Positions 45,906-54,727 of a stretch of 64,000 nt of DNA are shown here, in pieces. The notes under the pieces were generated by a model. It saw only the letters and a program-made list of their open reading frames with translations. It was not told the origin of the DNA and ran no database searches. Numbering within the stretch: position 1 is the stretch's first letter; the number at the start of each line of letters is the position of its first letter. Source of the stretch: Paenibacillus selenitireducens (GTDB taxonomy: Bacteria; Bacillota; Bacilli; Paenibacillales; Paenibacillaceae); the NCBI RefSeq assembly GCF_002021565.1, contig NZ_MSZX01000008.1, positions 62,027 through 126,026 on the forward strand. The letters are read 5' to 3'. Both the position numbers and the translations under genes were made by a program.

Positions 45906-45946
45906 ACAAAAATGCTATCGCCCTCTCCCTCCGAGAGTGCAATAGC
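45906..45946 (-). terminator. Terminator of uxaC
   Basis: Minus strand: GCTATTGCACTCTC pairs with GAGAGGGCGATAGC, followed by ATTTTTG. Confidence 0.82.
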
Positions 45947-45968
45947 TCTTTTGCATGCGATACCTGCC

Positions 45969-47390
45969 TTACACGGACAGGCCGCGAATATCAAAATACT
46001 GCTTCGCATTATTGTAGCAAATATCTTCGATGATGCCCCCAATGAATGTAAAGTCGCTTGGCAGCTCACCCTCTTCGATCCAGGTTCCCATGAGATTACA
46101 TAAGATCCGCCGGAAGTATTCATGTCTGGTGAACGACAAGAAGCTTCGCGAATCCGTCAGCATACCCACAAAGGTACTCATGAGTCCAATGCTCGACAAA
46201 GCGGTTAATTGGCGAATCATGCCATCCTTCTGATCATGGAACCACCAGCCTGAACCCATTTGAACCTTGCCGCGAATCCCTGCCGCCTGGAAATTGCCGA
46301 TCGCCGAAGCAATCATTTCATATTGGGTAGGATTTAACGTGTAGATAATCGTCTTCGGTAACTGGTTGAATTGCTCCAGCTGATTCAGGAACGCATTCAA
46401 TGACCGTGCCAGATCATAGTCTAGAATGGAATCATACCCGGTATCTCTCCCGAGCAGCTTAAACATACGCTCATTGTTATTCCGAATCGCTCCAATATGG
46501 AGCTGCATCACCCAACCATACTGATGGTAAAATCCAGCTAAATGCAGCATGGTGAAGGATTGATGCTTATGGATCTCTTCTTGCGAGAGGGTCTCTCCAT
46601 TCAACGCACGGCTGAAAATGAACGAGACTTCTTGCTCATTCGCGGGAACGTACGGGAGTGTCTCAAATCCATGATCTGACACCCGTCCCCCCTGCTCATG
46701 AAAATATCCGACCCGCTCCCCGAGGGCCTCAATAAATTGCGTATAGGTCGTGATCGTCTGACCGGATTTCGTACTCCCACTCAATTCCTGCACGTAATCC
46801 TTGAACGTCGCATGGACGACATCCAACGCTCGGTCGGGCCGGAAGGACGGAACGACAACCGTATCGATATCCGGATTTTTCGCAATCTGTTGATGATGCT
46901 CTAACGAATCCGTTGGAGCGTCTGTTGTACAAGCGACTCTAACATCGAACTGCTTCAGAATACCGTTCGTGCTCATGGACGGATCCTGCAGTTTCTCATT
47001 GCACTTCTCCCAGATCCCTCTTGCAGTGTCCTCAGACAGCAGCTCATGAATACCGAAGTACCTCGCAAGCTCTAAATGCGTCCAATGATAAAGCGGGTTG
47101 CCTACCGTATAGGGAACGCATTTCGCCCACATCATAAATTTGTCTTCATCGGACGCATCCCCTGTAATGAAACGCTCTTCTATGCCAAGCCAACGCATGG
47201 CACGCCATTTATAGTGATCTCCGCCTAACCAAATTTCTGTCATATTGTTAAACTGTCGGTTGCTTGCAATTTCGGCCGGAGTCAAATGATTATGAAAATC
47301 ATGGATCGGCATCTTTTTCGCATAATCATGGTATAAAATTTGGGCGCTCTTGTTCTGAAGCAACCAGTCTTCATGGATAAATGTAGACAT
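45969..47390 (-). CDS. uxaC: Glucuronate isomerase
   Basis: Converts D-glucuronate to D-fructuronate (and galacturonate to tagaturonate). At 473 residues it shows the family N-terminus MPIHDFHNHLTPAEIASN (metal His pair), CTTDAPTDSLEHH, MQLHIGAIRNNN and the C-terminal GGIIEDICYNNAKQYF. GAGGAGGG precedes the ATG. It is divergent from the GntR regulator, uxuA and the reductase, with a long palindrome between. Confidence 0.96.
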   Translation of the reverse strand: MSTFIHEDWLLQNKSAQILYHDYAKKMPIHDFHNHLTPAEIASNRQFNNMTEIWLGGDHYKWRAMRWLGIEERFITGDASDEDKFMMWAKCVPYTVGNPLYHWTHLELARYFGIHELLSEDTARGIWEKCNEKLQDPSMSTNGILKQFDVRVACTTDAPTDSLEHHQQIAKNPDIDTVVVPSFRPDRALDVVHATFKDYVQELSGSTKSGQTITTYTQFIEALGERVGYFHEQGGRVSDHGFETLPYVPANEQEVSFIFSRALNGETLSQEEIHKHQSFTMLHLAGFYHQYGWVMQLHIGAIRNNNERMFKLLGRDTGYDSILDYDLARSLNAFLNQLEQFNQLPKTIIYTLNPTQYEMIASAIGNFQAAGIRGKVQMGSGWWFHDQKDGMIRQLTALSSIGLMSTFVGMLTDSRSFLSFTRHEYFRRILCNLMGTWIEEGELPSDFTFIGGIIEDICYNNAKQYFDIRGLSV

Positions 47391-47422
47391 TGAGGTCCCT
47401 CCTCATATCTTTAAAATGATTG

Positions 47423-47464
47423 ACGCTTCCATACTACCATACTTGTATGGTAGTATGGAAGCGT
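47423..47464. promoter_or_regulatory. 42-bp perfect inverted repeat, probable GntR operator
   Basis: Left arm ACGCTTCCATACTACCAT (47423-47440), spacer ACTTGT, right arm ATGGTAGTATGGAAGCGT (47447-47464). The two 18-bp arms are perfect complements. It lies between divergent uxaC and gntR. No T tract follows, so it is an operator rather than a terminator. Confidence 0.75.
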
Positions 47465-47487
47465 GGAATATGAAAGGTGGTCACCTG

Positions 47488-48165
47488 GTGGATTTAAAAG
47501 TAAAAATACAGCCGTCTTCAACACGCGATGCCGTGTACCTGACGCTTAAAGAACAGATTTTAACCATGGAACTCGCACCCGGTACGAGCATCTCGGAGAA
47601 AGAGATCTCCCTCTTGCTTGAGGTCAGCCGTACGCCGGTGAGAGAAAGCTTCCAGCGTCTTGCTCAGGAAGGCTTATTAGAAATCTACCCGCAGCGTGGA
47701 ACCACGGTCTCCCTTATCGATCCAGAACTCGTCGAGGAAGCCAGGTTCATGCGTGAACAATTGGAACGGGCCGTCATTCGCTTAGCAAGCCAAAGCTTCC
47801 CTGACGAATTCTTATCGAAGCTGCATATGAACGTCTCACTTCAGAAAGTTTCGATGGAACATCAGGATTATAAACAAATGTTCGAGCTTGACGAAGCATT
47901 TCACCGCACGATCTTCGAAGGCTGCAAGAAGAGTAATACGTGGGCCGTCATTCAACAGATAAATGCTCATTTGAATCGCAGTAGAATGCTCAGACTTTCT
48001 GCGGATCACCATTGGGATCATCTCTACCTGCAGCATCAAGAAATGGTTCAAGCGATTCAAGCCAAAGACGCGGATCGCGCGGAGCAGTTAATGAAGGAAC
48101 ATCTACATTTAACGATCGACGATCTCGTGCTGCTGAAAGAAAAATATCCAACTTATTTCAAATAA
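47488..48165 (+). CDS. GntR (FadR/UxuR-like) transcriptional regulator
   Basis: A 225-residue regulator from GTG 47488 (AAAGGTGG 7 nt upstream; the longer frame from 47416 would run through the palindrome). N-terminal winged helix (ISEKEISLLLEVSRTPVRESFQRLAQEGLLEIYPQRGTTV in pieces) and C-terminal all-helical FCD domain (ELDEAFHRTIFEGC, HQEMVQAIQAKD) with the metal/ligand His residues. It is the first of a uronate operon and likely senses fructuronate or a related intermediate. Confidence 0.92.
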   Translation: MDLKVKIQPSSTRDAVYLTLKEQILTMELAPGTSISEKEISLLLEVSRTPVRESFQRLAQEGLLEIYPQRGTTVSLIDPELVEEARFMREQLERAVIRLASQSFPDEFLSKLHMNVSLQKVSMEHQDYKQMFELDEAFHRTIFEGCKKSNTWAVIQQINAHLNRSRMLRLSADHHWDHLYLQHQEMVQAIQAKDADRAEQLMKEHLHLTIDDLVLLKEKYPTYFK

Positions 48166-48184
48166 ACGAAAGGTGTGAAAACAG

Positions 48185-49264
48185 ATGAGAATGACATTTC
48201 GCTGGTATGGCGAAGGCAACGACTCTGTATCGCTCGATCAAATTAGGCAAATTCCAGGCGTAGAAGGCATCGTCTGGTCCCTGCACGATATTCCAGCCGG
48301 GGAAGAATGGCCGATGGAACGCATTATGCAAGAAAAAGTATGGATTGAAAAGCACGGCTTTCATATCGACGTGGTCGAAAGTGTGAACGTACATGAAGAT
48401 ATTAAGCTGGGGCTGCCATCCCGGGACCGCTATATAGAGAACTATAAGCGCACGATCGAGAAATTAGGTCAAGCTGGCGTCAAAGTCATCTGCTATAATT
48501 TCATGCCAGTGTTCGATTGGACACGCACGGATTTGTTTAAGGAAATGGAAGACGGCTCCACCGCGCTATTTTTCGAAAAAGCACTGGTTGATCAGATGGA
48601 TCCGATGGAGTTGGTCCGTAAAATTAATGACAACTCCACTTTCACGATGCCTGGTTGGGAACCGGAACGTCTGCAGCATTTAACAAAACTTTTCGAAGCC
48701 TATAAGAACGTATCGCAAGAAGACTTGTGGGATAACCTGAAATATTTCCTCGAGCAAATTGTGCCAGTTGCCGAAATTAACGGAATCAAAATGGCCATCC
48801 ATCCGGATGACCCGCCATGGCCTATCTTCGGCCTTCCGAGAATAATGACAGGCAAAGCGAGTATTCAGCGCATGCTGAACCTTGTGGACAGCCCGTCCAA
48901 CTGCCTGACGATGTGCACAGGCTCTTTGGGGGCCAACCCGGATAATGATCTTGGTGATATCATTCGTACCTTCGCAGATCGGATTCCGTTCGCTCATATC
49001 CGTAATGTCCGTGTATATGAGAATGGCGATTTCATCGAAACCTCACATCGTGCTTGTGACGGCTCCGTCGATATAACCGATGTCGTTAAGGCTTATCACG
49101 AAAATGGGTTCACAGGCTATGTACGCCCTGACCACGGCCGACATTTATGGAATGAGAAATGCCGCCCAGGCTACGGTCTATACGACCGCGCGCTTGGCAT
49201 TATGTACTTGTGGGGCGTATGGGATTCCTTAGAACGCGAACGTATTCGCGCGGAACAACAATAG
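48185..49264 (+). CDS. uxuA: D-mannonate dehydratase
   Basis: Dehydrates D-mannonate to 2-keto-3-deoxygluconate. At 359 residues it shows the UxuA start [38 protein letters not shown], the metal-binding [18 protein letters not shown] and [11 protein letters not shown] near the end. It starts 19 nt after the regulator and is followed after 13 nt by the reductase gene. Confidence 0.96.
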   Translation: MRMTFRWYGEGNDSVSLDQIRQIPGVEGIVWSLHDIPAGEEWPMERIMQEKVWIEKHGFHIDVVESVNVHEDIKLGLPSRDRYIENYKRTIEKLGQAGVKVICYNFMPVFDWTRTDLFKEMEDGSTALFFEKALVDQMDPMELVRKINDNSTFTMPGWEPERLQHLTKLFEAYKNVSQEDLWDNLKYFLEQIVPVAEINGIKMAIHPDDPPWPIFGLPRIMTGKASIQRMLNLVDSPSNCLTMCTGSLGANPDNDLGDIIRTFADRIPFAHIRNVRVYENGDFIETSHRACDGSVDITDVVKAYHENGFTGYVRPDHGRHLWNEKCRPGYGLYDRALGIMYLWGVWDSLERERIRAEQQ

Positions 49265-49277
49265 GAGGCGAACGAGG

Positions 49278-50129
49278 ATGAATTTGGCGAAACATCCGAC
49301 ACTAGAAAATAAAGTCGTAGTCATTACCGGTGGTGCTGGGGTGCTGTGCCGTGTGATGGCCGTTGAGCTTGCTCGTCAAGGCGCGCATGTGGCCATCCTG
49401 AACCGTACCGTAGAGAAAGGACTTGAAGTCGTCGCGGATATTGAAGCTATCGGCGGTCGTGCAATAGCTATAAGCTGTGATGTTACGAATGCTGAAAGTG
49501 TTCAACAAGCCGCAGACACGGTCACGGAGCAACTCGGAACCTGTGATATTCTCATCAATGGTGCTGGCGGGAATCACCCCAGCGCGAACACGACGAATGA
49601 AATCTTCCACGTTGAAGATTTAGAGGCTCCAGATCTCACAACGTTCTTCAATTTAAGCGTTACGGGATTCCGACATGTCTTGGATTTGAACTTCGTGGGG
49701 ACATTGATTCCAACGCAAATTTTCGCAAAACATATGCTGAATAAAGCAGGCGCCACCATAATCAACATTTCTTCGATGAGTGCGCCTTCGCCAATGACGA
49801 AGGTTCCTGCCTATAGCGCAGCCAAAGCAGCCATCAACAACTTCACACAATGGTTGGCCGTTCATTTCGCAGAATCGGGTATTCGTGTCAACGCGATTGC
49901 CCCAGGCTTCTTCTTAACAAAGCAGAATGAGAACCTGCTCAAGAATCCAGACGGCTCACTTACAGAACGCTCTCATAAAATCATTACGCATACCCCGATG
50001 CGGAGGTTTGGGAAACCTGAGGATCTGCTCGGAACCCTCCTCTGGCTCGCCGATGATGAGATGTCCGGCTTCGTGACAGGTACGGTCATTCCGATCGACG
50101 GCGGATTTATGGCATACGCTGGCGTATAA
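49278..50129 (+). CDS. SDR-type D-mannonate (fructuronate) oxidoreductase
   Basis: Short-chain dehydrogenase of 283 residues. Rossmann motif [18 protein letters not shown]-type motif [12 protein letters not shown], catalytic Ser and YxxxK in [19 protein letters not shown], and C-terminal [12 protein letters not shown]. Its place directly behind uxuA points to reduction of fructuronate to mannonate, replacing a classical UxuB. GGAGG precedes the ATG. Terminator follows. Confidence 0.92.
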   Translation: MNLAKHPTLENKVVVITGGAGVLCRVMAVELARQGAHVAILNRTVEKGLEVVADIEAIGGRAIAISCDVTNAESVQQAADTVTEQLGTCDILINGAGGNHPSANTTNEIFHVEDLEAPDLTTFFNLSVTGFRHVLDLNFVGTLIPTQIFAKHMLNKAGATIINISSMSAPSPMTKVPAYSAAKAAINNFTQWLAVHFAESGIRVNAIAPGFFLTKQNENLLKNPDGSLTERSHKIITHTPMRRFGKPEDLLGTLLWLADDEMSGFVTGTVIPIDGGFMAYAGV

Positions 50130-50135
50130 ACAAGC

Positions 50136-50180
50136 AGAAGCGCCCTCCAGTATCCTTTTCAAAGGACGGAAGGCGCTTCT
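50136..50180 (+). terminator. Terminator of the uronate operon
   Basis: AGAAGCGCC and GGCGCTTCT with an inner TCC/GGA pairing. It lies just after the SDR gene. Confidence 0.82.
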
Positions 50181-50328
50181 TTGAACAATGACAAACCCGA
50201 TAATTAATACATGCTGTGTGACTATTCACACAGCCATAACGCTATCACTATATTACGCTGAAATCGTATCAACGACTTGGTCCCCGTGATGTCAATTCAT
50301 ACGTGATGTGGGGCTGTCACATTAGAAC

Positions 50329-50342
50329 TGTAATCGGTTTCA
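50329..50342. promoter_or_regulatory. Candidate CcpA cre site
   Basis: TGTAATCGGTTTCA matches the classical cre consensus TGTAANCGNTNNCA at every fixed position. It ends 20 nt before the ATG of the oxidoreductase gene, where it could block transcription. Confidence 0.5.
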
Positions 50343-50362
50343 ATGTATAGGAGGAATGTAGC

Positions 50363-51412
50363 ATGGTGGATGGAAAATATGGACTTGGTATCGTAGGATT
50401 TGGAGGCATGGGCAGTCAGCATGGACGCATGCTCGAAGATAATCAAAAGATTCGCGTGGTGAGCGTATGCGACCTCAAAGCGGATCGTCTGGAAGCCGGT
50501 CGAGAGCTTGGCTATAAGACTTACGAGGCATTCGAAGATATATTGCAAGATGCGGAAGTGGATATCATTCTGCTCGCCACCCCGAACCATCTGCACAAAG
50601 ACATGGCCATCGATGCCTTCGAAGCCGGTAAACATGTGATCTGTGAAAAACCCGTCACGTTAAACGCTGACGAAATGCGCGACATTATCGCAGCCACGGA
50701 ACGCACTGGGCGTAAATTTATGGTCCATCAGAATCGCAGATGGGATAATGACTATTTAACAGTCAAAAAAATCTTCGATGAACAATTAATTGGCGACGTA
50801 TTCAATGTCGAGTCGCGAATTCACGGTTCCCGCGGGATACCGGGCGACTGGCGGCATGTCAAAGCCTACGGTGGAGGCATGATGCTGGACTGGGGCGTGC
50901 ATTTGATTGACCGCATCATCATGATGTTCAACGAAAAACTATCGAAGCTATATTGTGAATTCAGCTATGTCTGGAAGGATGAATGCGACGACGGATTTAA
51001 GCTGCTCTTGACGTTCGAGAGTGGAAAAACCGCTCTGATCGAAGTCGGTACGCTCAACTATCAATCCTTACCGCATTGGTATGTCTGCGGAACCGAAGGC
51101 ACCGCCTCCATTCGGGGCTGGAACCTGGAGGGCGAAATGATGCGCTTGGAATCCTTTGAAGAGAAGGATGCGAAGCCGATTGTCGCTGGAGCCGGCTTTA
51201 CGAAGACCATGGCGCCTCGCGGAGAAGATAGCGTGGTGAAGCTCCCGCTTCCTATCGTGGAATCTGATGTGAGAGAATTCTATGCCAATTTCATCGATGT
51301 GATCGAAGGGCATGCCGAACCATTCATTAAGAATGAAGAAGTTCTGCATATTATGGAAATCATCGATGCCGCCTTCGTATCTGCTGAGACAGGAGAAGTC
51401 ATCAAGTTCTAA
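50363..51412 (+). CDS. Gfo/Idh/MocA family oxidoreductase
   Basis: A 349-residue NAD(P)-dependent sugar or inositol-type dehydrogenase. Rossmann start LGIVGFGGMGSQHGRML, the family motif CEKPVTLNADEM with catalytic Lys, and DWGVHLIDRIIMMF in the substrate domain. AGGAGG precedes the ATG. It stands alone between the uronate operon and the convergent GH5 gene; the substrate is unknown. Confidence 0.92.
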   Translation: MVDGKYGLGIVGFGGMGSQHGRMLEDNQKIRVVSVCDLKADRLEAGRELGYKTYEAFEDILQDAEVDIILLATPNHLHKDMAIDAFEAGKHVICEKPVTLNADEMRDIIAATERTGRKFMVHQNRRWDNDYLTVKKIFDEQLIGDVFNVESRIHGSRGIPGDWRHVKAYGGGMMLDWGVHLIDRIIMMFNEKLSKLYCEFSYVWKDECDDGFKLLLTFESGKTALIEVGTLNYQSLPHWYVCGTEGTASIRGWNLEGEMMRLESFEEKDAKPIVAGAGFTKTMAPRGEDSVVKLPLPIVESDVREFYANFIDVIEGHAEPFIKNEEVLHIMEIIDAAFVSAETGEVIKF

Positions 51413-51430
51413 TACCATGCTCCAATAAAT

Positions 51431-51475
51431 AGAGGCTCCTGCGGATACATCTGATCCGACAGGAGCCTCTTCGTT
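51431..51475. terminator. Bidirectional terminator, oxidoreductase / GH5 operon
   Basis: AGAGGCTCCTG(C)GGAT and ATCC(GA)CAGGAGCCTCT form a long stem between convergent genes. Confidence 0.88.
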
Positions 51476-51504
51476 ATGTGGATGTAAAATACCTGACTTC
51501 CCTT

Positions 51505-53139
51505 CTAACCTTGCACGGGTTGAATATCCAGCCATTCCATTCTAACGGGATGATGCTGTGCCTGCACAACGATGGTATGCGTACCTTGTTCCATCGACAC
51601 CATCGGTTTGACGACAATGGTCTCCCACGCCTCACCGATTCCATCCAGAGATACCGATTGCTGATCATCCAGCGTAACGAGAAGCTTACCCTCGCCGTGC
51701 GGGGAAGATAATAGCAAGGTCAGCTCGTATCGGGCTTTACTCTCCTCTGGCACGATCATAAACTCATAGGCTAGCCAATCACCGGGAGCAAGCTCCACGC
51801 AAATCCGTTCGTCATCATGCCAACGATGTCCGCCGCCATGCTGGAAGTTCGCCTTGTCCCGCTCGCCTTCCACGAAGAACATCTTCACCCCGTCCTGAAT
51901 CCGGAACCCGATATGCTGCTCCACCTTCGCTTTGACGCCAAAGCTCACATCTTCTCCCCGATAACCGTAAAAAATCGACGGTATGCGAACTGGGGCTTTG
52001 CGGAGCAATGCATTCACGATCTCCGGATGATATTCGCAGGCGTGGAAATCGATATGAGCTAGATAAGTCCATAAAATCTTCTCCGCCGTCGCCAGATCCG
52101 GTTGATCCCCGCCTTCCAAATACTGAACTAACAACTCCCAACCTGCCGGCTTCATTACAGAACACGGAGAATTCGCTGTCTCCATCTTCTTCCACGTCCA
52201 GAAATTCCATGAAATATCATGATCTTCGAATAATCGGAACGCCCCCGTATACCATTCCTTATTATTCTCTCCACCCTCGCCCATGAAGATCGGCACATCC
52301 CAAGCCTCTCGCGTATCCAGATACTTCTGAATGCTCTCTGTATCCGGGTTGTTCCAGTACTTATGGAATTGCAGCATGAGGTTATCGTCGATCTTCTCGC
52401 CGAAAATAGACCAATCCGTGGACCAATGCACGCCTTCAAGAATAATCATATGCTTCGAATCCACTTCCCGTATGGCAGCTACAATATCCTTATACAGCGG
52501 CATAACCAAATGATTGTATTGTGCAAAATAGTCGGGAAGTGGTTCATTCAGCAGATCGTACCCTGCCACAATCCATTCGTCCTTATACCGTTCAGCCAGC
52601 ATTCTCCACAACTCAATCGTCATACGACGGTAATGTTCATGGATAAATAACTCGGGTTGATCCTGTTCAGAATCGTCGATATTCGCACCTGTCTGACCGC
52701 CGGGAGCACCATGTAGATCAAGGATTACATACAGGCCGTAAGATCGGCACCACGCAATGATACGGTCAATGAGCTCAATACGACCGGCTCTGAATGTGAC
52801 CGGCTCACCATCTTCAATGAGCATACGCGCATTGATCGGTACCCGAACGGAGTTAAATCCTTCGACAGCAATCTGACGAATATCCTCTTCCGATGTGTAA
52901 CGATCATAATAGATCTCCCAGAACTGCTCAGCCTTCTCCCGTCCGACCAAGTCCTCCACCATGCGTTCAATGCGACGCGGACGATCCCCTTGCACAGGCA
53001 TCCGCCACATATAGCCTTCGGGCAGCAGCCAGCTCCCCAATCCGACCCCGCGGAGCAACAGTTCATACCCTTCCCCGTTCCGTATCTTGCGACCCTCTGC
53101 CTTTACAAAACCTACAACCTCGTTGCGCACGGCATTCAT
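51505..53139 (-). CDS. GH5 family glycoside hydrolase, cytoplasmic
   Basis: A 544-residue enzyme without signal peptide. Catalytic domain (about 1-375) has LRGVGLGSWLLPEGY, FNSVRVPINARMLI, acid/base Glu in YDLLNEPLPDY and nucleophile Glu in PIFMGEGGENN. The C-terminal 150 residues form a beta-rich domain of the CBM6/35 kind (AYEFMIVPEESKARYELTLL). It is last in the six-gene transport operon and would cleave the imported oligosaccharide, perhaps a beta-glucan. Specificity is not readable from sequence. Confidence 0.88.
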   Translation of the reverse strand: MNAVRNEVVGFVKAEGRKIRNGEGYELLLRGVGLGSWLLPEGYMWRMPVQGDRPRRIERMVEDLVGREKAEQFWEIYYDRYTSEEDIRQIAVEGFNSVRVPINARMLIEDGEPVTFRAGRIELIDRIIAWCRSYGLYVILDLHGAPGGQTGANIDDSEQDQPELFIHEHYRRMTIELWRMLAERYKDEWIVAGYDLLNEPLPDYFAQYNHLVMPLYKDIVAAIREVDSKHMIILEGVHWSTDWSIFGEKIDDNLMLQFHKYWNNPDTESIQKYLDTREAWDVPIFMGEGGENNKEWYTGAFRLFEDHDISWNFWTWKKMETANSPCSVMKPAGWELLVQYLEGGDQPDLATAEKILWTYLAHIDFHACEYHPEIVNALLRKAPVRIPSIFYGYRGEDVSFGVKAKVEQHIGFRIQDGVKMFFVEGERDKANFQHGGGHRWHDDERICVELAPGDWLAYEFMIVPEESKARYELTLLLSSPHGEGKLLVTLDDQQSVSLDGIGEAWETIVVKPMVSMEQGTHTIVVQAQHHPVRMEWLDIQPVQG

Positions 53140-53167
53140 TTCGTTCCCTCCAGTTCTTCATCGTCAT

Positions 53168-54727
53168 TTATTTGCGATGCAAAAGTTCACGTTGCGTACG
53201 ATATTCTAACGGTGAGATCCCTTCCATCTCCCGAAACACGCGCGTAAAATGCTTCACGTTCTCAAAGCCGACCTTGGCGCTGACCTCATAGACTTTGAAA
53301 TCCGTTGTCTCCAGCAATTCTTTTCCTTTGGCCATCCGAAGCTTCCGCAGGTAACCAACAAAGCTTTCACCGGTATATTCCTTAAAGGCTTGGCTGAAAT
53401 AGCTATAATTTAAGGAAACATAATTAGACACCATCGCCATATTCAGATCTTGGTCATAATGGTCCTGAATGTACTGTAATGCCCGCTGCATTTCCTTGCG
53501 GCCATTATGCACTGATCGCACTTGCCCCACATAATCATTCAAACGTTGCAGCAAGCTTTTTACATTGTGGTAATAGTCCTGATAATGATCGAAATTATAG
53601 ATGTTCCCTACCAGCTTGTAGAGCCGAAGAATCTCGATCGACTCCTCTCCATAGACATGGCATACTTTATCGAACACCAGTTCATTCAACGCGTGGCTAA
53701 TCCCTTCTAGATAACCGATCTCATAGTGAGCAATTCGCTTCATATCCAACACATAGACCAGTAAGCGCATCATCTCGGCATCGCGGCCCGTTCCCAGCAT
53801 ATTCGCGATTTTCCTCACTTCATCAAGTGGCAGCTCATAATCTGCATTCTTCATCTGAACGGCATGATAATGAATAGCTCCCGAGCCATGTTGCACCATG
53901 AAGTAATTCAAGGCTTTTCCGGCTTGCGCATATCCTTCCCGAATATATTCCACCCTTTCTAGCCTTTCGCTTATCCCAATCCGGAACGTATAGAAATGAT
54001 CGTGTGACATCTGACTGGTGACATGTTCAAGCACCTCTAGCTGGCTCGAAAGCATGACAACCTTGCCGTTCTTATCATCAAAACGGGTGCAATGCGCATC
54101 GCATGCACATCTCAATAAACAATCCATTTTGGAACCCATGTGAATCCGTTGGTCCGGTTGCCCGTTCTCCGAGATTTTAATCAATCCGACATAAAACCCC
54201 TGATCCATCCAATCGAGTCCGACCTTCAATAATCGTTCACGAATTTCATCCGATGTCACCTGATCATTCATAAGAACATAATTCAATTGACCCTCCGCAT
54301 ATTCTTCCTTCATGAGTTGGGAACGGACAAGCTGTTCTTGGATCGCCTTTTTCTGGGTTAATTCGGTCTCCAAGCGATTCAGCACTTGGAATAGTTCATC
54401 CCGCACGATTGGCTTAAGCAAATATTCCTTCACTTCACACCGGATCGCTTCTTTGGCATATTGAAATTCATCATATCCACTAAGTATAATGATAGCGGGC
54501 TTATTCTCGCGGTCCTGCAGCTGATTAATGAGGGAAATCCCATCCATCACAGGCATACGAATGTCAGTAATCAACATCTCTATCGCTTCATTCTCTACGA
54601 TATTAAGTGCCTCTTCTCCATCACTGGCAAAATAAAAAACGTATTGACCCGAGAATTGCCGATCAATCATGGATTTGAGACCTAACCGAATGTTCTTCTC
54701 GTCATCGACGATCAGTAGTTTGCGCAT
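53168..54727 (-). CDS. YesN-like AraC-type response regulator
   Basis: A 519-residue regulator. Receiver domain LLIVDDEKNIRLGLKSM with phospho-Asp in MLITDIRMPVMDG, a long linker (about 130-410), and a C-terminal AraC helix-turn-helix pair (SYFSQAFKEYTGESFVGYL and AKVGFENVKHFTRVFREME). Its start overlaps the kinase gene by 26 nt. It should activate the sugar transport operon when the kinase senses its ligand. Confidence 0.94.
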   Translation of the reverse strand: MRKLLIVDDEKNIRLGLKSMIDRQFSGQYVFYFASDGEEALNIVENEAIEMLITDIRMPVMDGISLINQLQDRENKPAIIILSGYDEFQYAKEAIRCEVKEYLLKPIVRDELFQVLNRLETELTQKKAIQEQLVRSQLMKEEYAEGQLNYVLMNDQVTSDEIRERLLKVGLDWMDQGFYVGLIKISENGQPDQRIHMGSKMDCLLRCACDAHCTRFDDKNGKVVMLSSQLEVLEHVTSQMSHDHFYTFRIGISERLERVEYIREGYAQAGKALNYFMVQHGSGAIHYHAVQMKNADYELPLDEVRKIANMLGTGRDAEMMRLLVYVLDMKRIAHYEIGYLEGISHALNELVFDKVCHVYGEESIEILRLYKLVGNIYNFDHYQDYYHNVKSLLQRLNDYVGQVRSVHNGRKEMQRALQYIQDHYDQDLNMAMVSNYVSLNYSYFSQAFKEYTGESFVGYLRKLRMAKGKELLETTDFKVYEVSAKVGFENVKHFTRVFREMEGISPLEYRTQRELLHRK

